Source of the DNA: a virus
Direction: 5' to 3' (one strand)
DNA length: 39,531 nucleotides
IMG/VR virus record: IMGVR_UViG_3300044641_004431
Coordinates: 1-39,531 of that record
Each line of letters begins with the position of its first letter. Positions within the stretch are counted from its first letter, which is position 1. The notes beneath the pieces were generated by a model. It searched no databases. It was not told the DNA's origin and saw nothing but the letters and a program-made list of their open reading frames with translations. Below, piece by piece: positions 30,362 through 38,800 of this stretch. The translations under genes were made by a program, and so were the position numbers.

Positions 30362-33300
30362 ATGGCAAAAAAGCAAGGTTTACAGGACACTTCAAAAATT
30401 GTAACTAATTCTTTTACTAAAGGATTAAATAAAGATTCAGACCCTTCATTTGTTTCTGAAGGAATGTGGACACATGCAATTAATGTTGTTAACAATACAA
30501 TTGAAGGTGACATAGGTACATTATCTAATGAGATATCAAATTTTTTATGTGGTAGAACCGGAGTTACTATGCCGGCTAATGCAACTAAAAAATATATTAT
30601 TGGTGCAGTATATTTATATTCAGATAAGTGGGTCATCTTTACAGCAGGTCATACAAATACTGGACAAAGAGTTTCTTCTGAAATAGGTTTATTAGAAGAA
30701 GATGCTTGTAGGTATAGACCTATTGTTCAAGATCCATGTTTAAATTTTGACAAAAGAAATTTAATATCAGGAGCTTCTAGAGAAAGAGAAAATTGTTCTT
30801 GGCAAGTATATTGGGCTGATGGTTTAAATCCTGATAGAACATTAAACATAGGAGATCCAAAAACTTGGCCAACAGCTGACTATCAATGGGTTGGTGGTAC
30901 TAATATGAATTACTACTCTAATGGAGTAGATATAAAATTTTTGTGGCCTGGAGTACAATGGGTAGAAAATGTAACAGTAGGAGGTGATTGTGAATTTACA
31001 AGATTATTACCTTTTCTTGATTGTGATAAAATAAGACTTGCAAGATTTATGAAAACACCATGTCTAAATTTAACATTAGGACAATCTGGTGGTACATTAT
31101 CAAATGGAACTTATTTTGCAACTATTGCTTATACAATCAAGGGTCAAAGAGTAACAGATTATTTCTCACAAAGTAACAATCAATTTATATATACAGTAAA
31201 TAATTTAGAGGGATCATTAACATTAGAACTTGATGTTGATAATGAAAATTTTGATGAGTTTCAATTAGTAATTGTACAAAATATTAATCAAGGTACAGTT
31301 GCAAATCAAATGGGATTTTATTCTACTAATACTACAAAAATTGAAATTGATCAAATAAATCCAAGTAATGTAAAAGTTCCTCTTGAACAACTACCTATAA
31401 CAACTCCTGTATTTGAAACATCAGATCAAATGACTGATGTAAATAGTTATTTATTACGAGTTGGTCCTAGATCTAAATTTGATTTTAACTATCAACCTCT
31501 TGCTAATATGATAAAAGCAAGATGGGCTAGTGTAGAGTATTCAGGAGATTATTATGTAAAAGGAGGTAATAAAACTAATTATTTACGAGATGAAGTTTAT
31601 ACTTTTTATATAAGATGGATTTACAATACAGGTGATAAATCTGCCTCATATCATATTCCGGGTAGAGCTCCAAGAAATTTTAATATTCCTAATCACGGAA
31701 ATGAATTTGAAACTACTGATTATAATGATAAAGATGCACTTGCAACAGATGATAAAGTATTTGAAATTTATAATACAGCTTCTAAAGATTCATCTAATTT
31801 AGGTTTTTTACCTGGAGCTACATTTAACACAACATTAAATAAATGGGTTTTAGATGATGGTGGAGTTCTTCTTGCAACAGGTGATATGGGTTACTGGGAA
31901 TCAACTGAAGAATATCCTGATGATAGACCTGATATTTGGAATTCAAGTTACTATTGTTGGACAGGTCCTGATGCTCAAGTTCCTTTAAATCAAAAAATAG
32001 GTCCTTATGATCTATGTGGTAAAAAAATAAGACATCATAAATTTCCAGAAAATTTTATTAGTGGTAATAATAGTTCAGACTTGTTACACTTTAAACCAAA
32101 TGTAAATTCAGCATCAAGTGGTGATGAATTTGGTATAAGGTTAATGAGTGTTGTATTTGATAATATAATTTTACCTAAGGATAATGATGGCAATGACATT
32201 CCTGGAATTGTGGGATATGAAATCTTACGTGGCTCTAGGGAAGGTAATAAAACTATTATTGCTAAAGGTATGGTTAATAATTTTCGTACTTATAAACCTA
32301 GAGGTTCTGTAGCTAAAAATAAAATAGGTCTTTATCAAAATTATCCATACAATACAATTTATCCTATAGGATATTCAACTAATCAAGCTGATCATAATTA
32401 TCTTTATAATGATCCTTATATTAAAAATGAAGATACTGGTCAAAATGATGTTGTAGACCAAAATATTCCGACAGAACTTTTTACATTCCATTCTCCGGAT
32501 ACAATGTTTAGGACTCCATACCTCTCTACTACAGAATTTAAATTATATGGAACATTAAATGGTTATACTGATATGAATTTTCAGGAACCTAGTAAACATC
32601 CTAAATGGAAACTACTGGCAAATGGTGTTGTAGTAGCAATGATTGTTGCTGGTATTGCAGAAGCTATAATATCATTAATAGGTAAGAGAACAATTAACCA
32701 ACCTCAAGTAATAGGTGGTGCTGGCTCATCAGATTCACCTGGTGCTTCTGGTGCAACATCATTAGTAGGTTCTGCAATAATGGCAGGTGCAGCAGCATCT
32801 TATAATACATTTGTTGGTACTTATTATACAGGACTTGGACCAATAACTGATGCATTCTTATCTTTAGTTGGTGGATATTCGGCAACAAGTATGGCAAATT
32901 TTGATGCAGGATATGCTCAAGCAAGTGTAGTTGCAGCAGGATCAGGTTCAAATGTACCAATTACAATTAATGGAACAATTGAATTTCCTAAATGGGCTTA
33001 TCTTGATCCTATTACAAGATCTCTTGGTGCTTTAAATCAACTTGCATATTATTTTGCAGAAGGTGCTGATGTAACACTAACTTTATTTTATACGTTTGTT
33101 CCTTATAGACAATATGCAATGCAATGTATAAGTCATGGTTATTATAGTGATATGATAAAAATACCGGTAGGTAATTTAAAAAGATTTAGAATTGATGAAG
33201 GTATATATTTAAGAGATAATTTACAAGATATACCAAAATATCAAGATCCTGTATCGGGAACATATTATAGCTATATGGTTAATAATTTAAAAAGATCTGA

Positions 33301-35815
33301 TGCTGTAATGTTAAGAACTAAAACAGGACCTTATTATAATCTTGCATATCCACAAGGAATTAATCAAGGACCTTATTTAGTTACATCTGGATTTGCTGAT
33401 AAGTCATTAGTTACTATTGGTACTATAGTTCAGAATAATACTGACCCTGCATTTATAAGCACAGATCTTCCTGACTTTAATGAAGATGATAAAGATAAAG
33501 GATTTAGCTTACCTATTGCAAGTCACTATGGTGCTATAAAAGGAAGAGTTAGAAATCAATATGGTCAATTAGGTAGTGAATTTCAAATTGCAATTACAAC
33601 ATGTGAGCAAAGACTTTCAGATTATACAATTGCATCTAGTCCTTGGACTTGTCCAAAAGATGGTAAAACTTATACTATAAATAAAATTTCAAGAACACCA
33701 ATATTTTTTGGTGGAGATACTTATATAAATAGATATACAGAAAAGAACAACATGATGTTCTTTTATGATTGGTTATATGATCAACCAGATGGATTTGAAT
33801 ATAATTACTATTTACGTAGCATGGTTCCAGGTGCAAGATTTAAAGTTAATAGTATTAAATATGATGTAGGTAATTTATCTGAGTTAATAAACTTCAGTTC
33901 TCCTGCTGTACCTGGTACAGGTGCCTTCCCTAATGCATTTTATAATATGGACTATTATGTTAATAGTCAAAGATTTTATAATTATGCTGATGATATAGAA
34001 GAAGGTAATTTTGCTGGAGATAAGTATCAAGGACTTTGGTCTATAAGAAATGCATATTTTTATTTAGCTAACTCTGGTATTAGAGATTTCTTTGTTGAGT
34101 CTGAAGTAATAGTTGATTTTAGAGGACAAAGTTTACGAGAAGGTGGTAAGAATTATAATCCTTATAATTATACTGACTATATAGCTATGTTTGATATGAG
34201 TCCAAATGTAATGGGTAAATTAACTGAATATATTTATGATTATTCACTAAGTGTTTCAAAATTATATACTCAATATTTTTCAGCCGGAAGTACACAAAGT
34301 AGATATTATAATCCTAAAATAGCTGAGTTGTGTTATACATACTATCCTGATAGAATTATTTATTCTTTACCTCAACAAGATGAAGCTATTAAAGATAGCT
34401 GGTTTATTTATTTAGTAAATAACTATAAAGAATTTAAAGGTCAAATATCTGGAGTTAAGGCTATTAATAAGAGTGGTATCTTTATTACATTCAAGAATGA
34501 AAGTCCTTTGATGTTTCAAGGTGTTGATACTCTTGAAACAGATCTTAATACTAAGATTACTATTGGTGACGGAGGTTTATTTAGTCAACCTCAACAAGCT
34601 GTATCTAATGCAGATAAACCATATGAGTATGGTTCATCACAAAATAGATTATCAGTTATTTCTACTCCAGTAGGTATATTTTACATGTCTCAAAATCAAG
34701 GACGTGTATTTGGTTATGGTGGAGCTTTAGAGGAAATATCTCAGGCAGGTATGAAGTGGTGGTTTATTTTATATATGCCATATAAATTAACTGATGATTT
34801 TCCAGATTATCCTTATCAAGATAATCCTGTAGCAGGAATAGGTTGTCAATCAATTTATGATAGTACAAGTGCCATACTTTATTTTTCTAAAAAAGATTAT
34901 AAATTAAGAGATCAGTTTAAAGGACAAGTACAATATGTTCCTTTAGGTGATAAGCAAACAGGTGATTATTTTATTTTAAATAATAATCCAAATTCTATAT
35001 ATTCATTAGGTGATCCATATTTATTTGAAGATGCTTCATGGACAGTAAGTTACGATCCTAAACAAAAATATTGGATAAGTTTCCATGAGTGGCATCCAGA
35101 TTTAGTTATACCAACTAAAGATATATTCTTAACTACAAAAAATAATACATTGTGGAAACATAACTATTTATGTGATCATTTTTGTAATTTTTATGATAGT
35201 CAATATGGTTGGGAAATTGAGTTTCCAATTGTATATGGTCAAACAGTAATGACAACTAAATCTATAGAATACGCATTAGAATGTTATAGAAGGAATGGGG
35301 AAAGTTGTATTGATCAGCATCATGTATTAGATTATAATTTTGATCAGGCTGTAGTATATAATACAGAACAAGTTTCTGGATATTTGAATCTTAATCTTTA
35401 TCCAAAAAATAATATTAACCTATCATTACAGTATCCTAAACTAAATTCAAATTTATCATCATATGATATTCTCTTTTCGAAAGAAGAACAGAAATATAGA
35501 TTTAATCAATTCTGGGATATAACAAAAGATAGAGATGAGTTTCCAATTGGTTCTAATTATCCTCCTACTGGACCATTAGTTCCCGGAACTACTATTTTAC
35601 AAGGTACGTACTCTTCAGAAAATACATGGGTAACATCTTCTAATGGATATAGTCGTGTATTAAATAGTAATAATATGGATTATAATAAGCCAGAGTTACA
35701 AAGAAAAAAGTTCAGACATTATTTAAATTTCTTAAATTTAAGAAGAAATCAATGTGATAATGTTAACATGATACTTAAGTTTAGTAATTTAAAAAGTCAA
35801 TATTCTCCAAGATAA
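30362..35815 (+). CDS. muzzle / tail stabilisation-like protein (1817 aa)
   Basis: A 1817-residue protein beginning two bases after the ring-type gene. The start (KKQGLQDTSKIVTNSFTKGL, then NKDSDPSFVSEGMWTHAINV) is a motif I recognise from the tail stabilisation or muzzle proteins of crAss-like phages, where a large protein closes the tail barrel. The body is beta-rich, with Tyr/Asn/Asp loops and propeller-like stretches (PYEYGSSQNRLSVISTPVGI, then FYMSQNQGRVFGYGGALEEI). A hydrophobic segment near residues 755-775 and a Gly/Ala/Ser-rich stretch (about 785-865) are unusual and might interact with membrane. The C-terminus is helical and basic. Confidence 0.78.
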   Translation: MAKKQGLQDTSKIVTNSFTKGLNKDSDPSFVSEGMWTHAINVVNNTIEGDIGTLSNEISNFLCGRTGVTMPANATKKYIIGAVYLYSDKWVIFTAGHTNTGQRVSSEIGLLEEDACRYRPIVQDPCLNFDKRNLISGASRERENCSWQVYWADGLNPDRTLNIGDPKTWPTADYQWVGGTNMNYYSNGVDIKFLWPGVQWVENVTVGGDCEFTRLLPFLDCDKIRLARFMKTPCLNLTLGQSGGTLSNGTYFATIAYTIKGQRVTDYFSQSNNQFIYTVNNLEGSLTLELDVDNENFDEFQLVIVQNINQGTVANQMGFYSTNTTKIEIDQINPSNVKVPLEQLPITTPVFETSDQMTDVNSYLLRVGPRSKFDFNYQPLANMIKARWASVEYSGDYYVKGGNKTNYLRDEVYTFYIRWIYNTGDKSASYHIPGRAPRNFNIPNHGNEFETTDYNDKDALATDDKVFEIYNTASKDSSNLGFLPGATFNTTLNKWVLDDGGVLLATGDMGYWESTEEYPDDRPDIWNSSYYCWTGPDAQVPLNQKIGPYDLCGKKIRHHKFPENFISGNNSSDLLHFKPNVNSASSGDEFGIRLMSVVFDNIILPKDNDGNDIPGIVGYEILRGSREGNKTIIAKGMVNNFRTYKPRGSVAKNKIGLYQNYPYNTIYPIGYSTNQADHNYLYNDPYIKNEDTGQNDVVDQNIPTELFTFHSPDTMFRTPYLSTTEFKLYGTLNGYTDMNFQEPSKHPKWKLLANGVVVAMIVAGIAEAIISLIGKRTINQPQVIGGAGSSDSPGASGATSLVGSAIMAGAAASYNTFVGTYYTGLGPITDAFLSLVGGYSATSMANFDAGYAQASVVAAGSGSNVPITINGTIEFPKWAYLDPITRSLGALNQLAYYFAEGADVTLTLFYTFVPYRQYAMQCISHGYYSDMIKIPVGNLKRFRIDEGIYLRDNLQDIPKYQDPVSGTYYSYMVNNLKRSDAVMLRTKTGPYYNLAYPQGINQGPYLVTSGFADKSLVTIGTIVQNNTDPAFISTDLPDFNEDDKDKGFSLPIASHYGAIKGRVRNQYGQLGSEFQIAITTCEQRLSDYTIASSPWTCPKDGKTYTINKISRTPIFFGGDTYINRYTEKNNMMFFYDWLYDQPDGFEYNYYLRSMVPGARFKVNSIKYDVGNLSELINFSSPAVPGTGAFPNAFYNMDYYVNSQRFYNYADDIEEGNFAGDKYQGLWSIRNAYFYLANSGIRDFFVESEVIVDFRGQSLREGGKNYNPYNYTDYIAMFDMSPNVMGKLTEYIYDYSLSVSKLYTQYFSAGSTQSRYYNPKIAELCYTYYPDRIIYSLPQQDEAIKDSWFIYLVNNYKEFKGQISGVKAINKSGIFITFKNESPLMFQGVDTLETDLNTKITIGDGGLFSQPQQAVSNADKPYEYGSSQNRLSVISTPVGIFYMSQNQGRVFGYGGALEEISQAGMKWWFILYMPYKLTDDFPDYPYQDNPVAGIGCQSIYDSTSAILYFSKKDYKLRDQFKGQVQYVPLGDKQTGDYFILNNNPNSIYSLGDPYLFEDASWTVSYDPKQKYWISFHEWHPDLVIPTKDIFLTTKNNTLWKHNYLCDHFCNFYDSQYGWEIEFPIVYGQTVMTTKSIEYALECYRRNGESCIDQHHVLDYNFDQAVVYNTEQVSGYLNLNLYPKNNINLSLQYPKLNSNLSSYDILFSKEEQKYRFNQFWDITKDRDEFPIGSNYPPTGPLVPGTTILQGTYSSENTWVTSSNGYSRVLNSNNMDYNKPELQRKKFRHYLNFLNLRRNQCDNVNMILKFSNLKSQYSPR

Positions 35816-38800
35816 TGTATAATAAAAAAACCATAGTAGAAGCATTAAGAAATTTGAATAAACCAAGAAAGGTATCAAACAATAATTCAACAAATCTTAA
35901 TTCAAAAAGTAATAATACTATTCATCCTAAGAACGGTATAGATACTCCTGTATATAAAAACATTTCTATAAAACCTTCTAATATAGATGGTAATGGTTTA
36001 TTTGCAGAAGAACCAATTTCAAAGGGGGATATAATTGGTGTATCTCATGTTAGAAAAAAGTTTATGAAAGATGGAGAAGAATATACAGCTCCTATTCCTT
36101 CTAAACTTGTAGGTTATTATAATCATCATGATATTCCTAATGTTACTGAAGTTGACATGGGAGATCATATCTTAATGAAAGCTATAAGAAACATAAGTCC
36201 TAATCAAGAAATAGTATCAAACTATGATCAAACAACTGTTCCTGATTTAGAAAGCACTTCTGATTTTAAATATAAAAAAGGTGGTTCTAAAAGACCATCA
36301 CTACCAAGTAAAAAAAGTCCAAGATCATACTCAAGAAGTTTTGAGGCTACTAATAGATTGTTTGCACAACATCCTCTATTTAAGAAACCTAAATCTAGAA
36401 AGAATAAAATCTTTGATCCAAGAGCTCAGTATTATGCTGAAGGAGGTGAACCTTGTCCTTCTGGTTACATACGTGATGAAAATGGAAACTGTGTTTGGCA
36501 TGATCCTGATCAAGAAAATCTTTCAATAAATACATCACCTGTACATCCTGTAGAGTATTTAAGATCTCAATTGACAATGGGAGATCCTTTTTATAATACT
36601 CATGAAGTATATCCTTCAGATGAAGGTGATATAAGATGGCAGCCAAAAGCAAATATTGAAGCAAATTTAAGAAATACTAATTTAAAAAAATTTATACAAA
36701 GACATCCTGAGCAAAGTATAGGATTAGAATTAGGATATTTGCATAATAATATATGGACTAGTCCAACATTAGGGCTAGAACTAGATATAACAGAACCAGG
36801 TTATGCACCTAATCAACTTGGCTTTGAAAGAGATGGTGAACATCCAAATGTATATTTTATAAAAAATCCTGTTGAAGGTTCTGCAGAAGCTCCATCAGGA
36901 ACTTACCCAAAAGCTTTTCAAGAATATAATAGCCGAAATTTAAGTAAAAATAATGACTATAATAGAGTTTCAAATGAATTAGGTAGAAAGTTATTAGAAC
37001 AAGGATACAAAGGTGAAAATATGTGGGGCAAAGATGATCCTGAACAATTATACCAATTATATGGTACAGAAGGATTAACTTTAAAAGGAGCTACTAAGAT
37101 TACACCAGAAACATTAAAGTATCTAGAATCCATAAAAGATAGTGAAGAAGGAAAAAGATACTTAGCAAAAATGGCAGGTATTTCAGAAGATGATCCAGAC
37201 TATGCTAATATGTTAATGCATTATAATACTACACCTATTGATGTGTATGCTAAATCTTCAAGACCTGATCATGCAGATATCCCTAAAGCAAAACTTGAAC
37301 AAGATAATAATATGCAAACTACTTTTTTAACAAATACAGAAGGTCCTGTAAATTATAAAAGAGGTGGGTTAACACAATATGCACCAGGAGGATATTCTGA
37401 TGAGCCACCAGGATCAAAGAAAAAAAATTATGGTGATTCTAAAAGAATACTTCCAAGATGGATGCCAGAAAGAATGGTTAAAGCTATTCAGAATACTGAA
37501 ATAGGTGTCAGTCCTTTAATGTCAAATGAACAGGCATATCCTATAGGTATGAAAAAAAACTTTACTGATATTGCATCAGGTAAAGAAAGTTTATTAGGAG
37601 AAGGTATAGGACCTATGGGAATATCAAATCCAGCATATGGTATAAACTTTACTACAGGATTAACTAGAGATGTATCAAAACCAAAAGGTAGTGGTTGGGC
37701 ATTAAAAGGTTATCTAGGAAGATCCTATGATCCATCTTTGGGTCAAGCTGCAGGAGCAGCAATAGAAAGAATGGGTCAAGATACATATGATGCAAGATGG
37801 GATGAATATTATGAAGATCTTGCAGCTTATAATGCAGGTACTATGCCATTATCAGTAATAAATGGTGGATGGACTCCTGAATCAGCAAAACCAAAATATG
37901 ATGGTAAATTAATGAGGGGCTTAGGAAAAGCTATACAAAAAAGTCCTCTTATTGGAGGTTTATCAGCTCATTACCGTTATGATAAATTTAAACAACCACA
38001 TGGTTACAAAGCAGCTGGTGAGGGTGAAATAAAATTAGATTGGGATCCAAGTAATAATATTGGTTTAGGTTTAAAAGGTGGTCTTGAGTTTTATGGAGGT
38101 GATAAGTATTATTCAAAAAATTACAGACCGGGTTCTTATAAATGGAATGTAAGTCCTAGTGTAACAGCAGGTTTAAGTACAAGACCACATTTTGGTTTTA
38201 ATCTAAATGCAGGTATAGAAGGTTTACCTAAGTTTATGCCTAAGAATTTTCCTGGTTACTTTTACGGTGATGTAAATTATAATCAAAGTCTCTTAGGACC
38301 TGGCAGTCTTTCTGCTAATGCAGGAATGAAGTTTCCACTAAATGATTTAAAACAAAGAAGAGCAAAAAAAAGAGTCCAGGAAAAAGAAGAGCAAGATAGA
38401 ATAATACCAAATACTACATCACCTGGTGGTGTAAGAAATACTACATACGGAAGTCAGAAAAATGGTGGTTTAGTAGAGTATGCACCAGGAGGTGCAACAG
38501 ATTGGCCACCAAAATGGTTAACTGATAACCGTGCAAAAGTATTTGTTAATCCACTTTATAATAATAATTGGAGTGGTTTTACAGGTAAAATGAAAAATAT
38601 AAATAATAATACTTATGCTCAAAATCCAATTATTACACCAAATGGTGCACTAGCAGTTGGATGGGAAGGTGGTCCAAGAGATCAAGATAGATTAAAAGGT
38701 AGAGGTTGGGGATTTGGTGCATTGGTAGGAATGCCGTATAGTTCAATTTTAGATGGTAGTTTTGTTCCATCTGCTGCATTAAAAGCTAATTATAGAAATT

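Noticed and set aside
36281-36529. Plus-strand open frame of 82 codons
   Set aside because: It lies in another frame inside the long SET-fusion gene, which is open across it with clear domain structure; this frame has no recognisable protein features.
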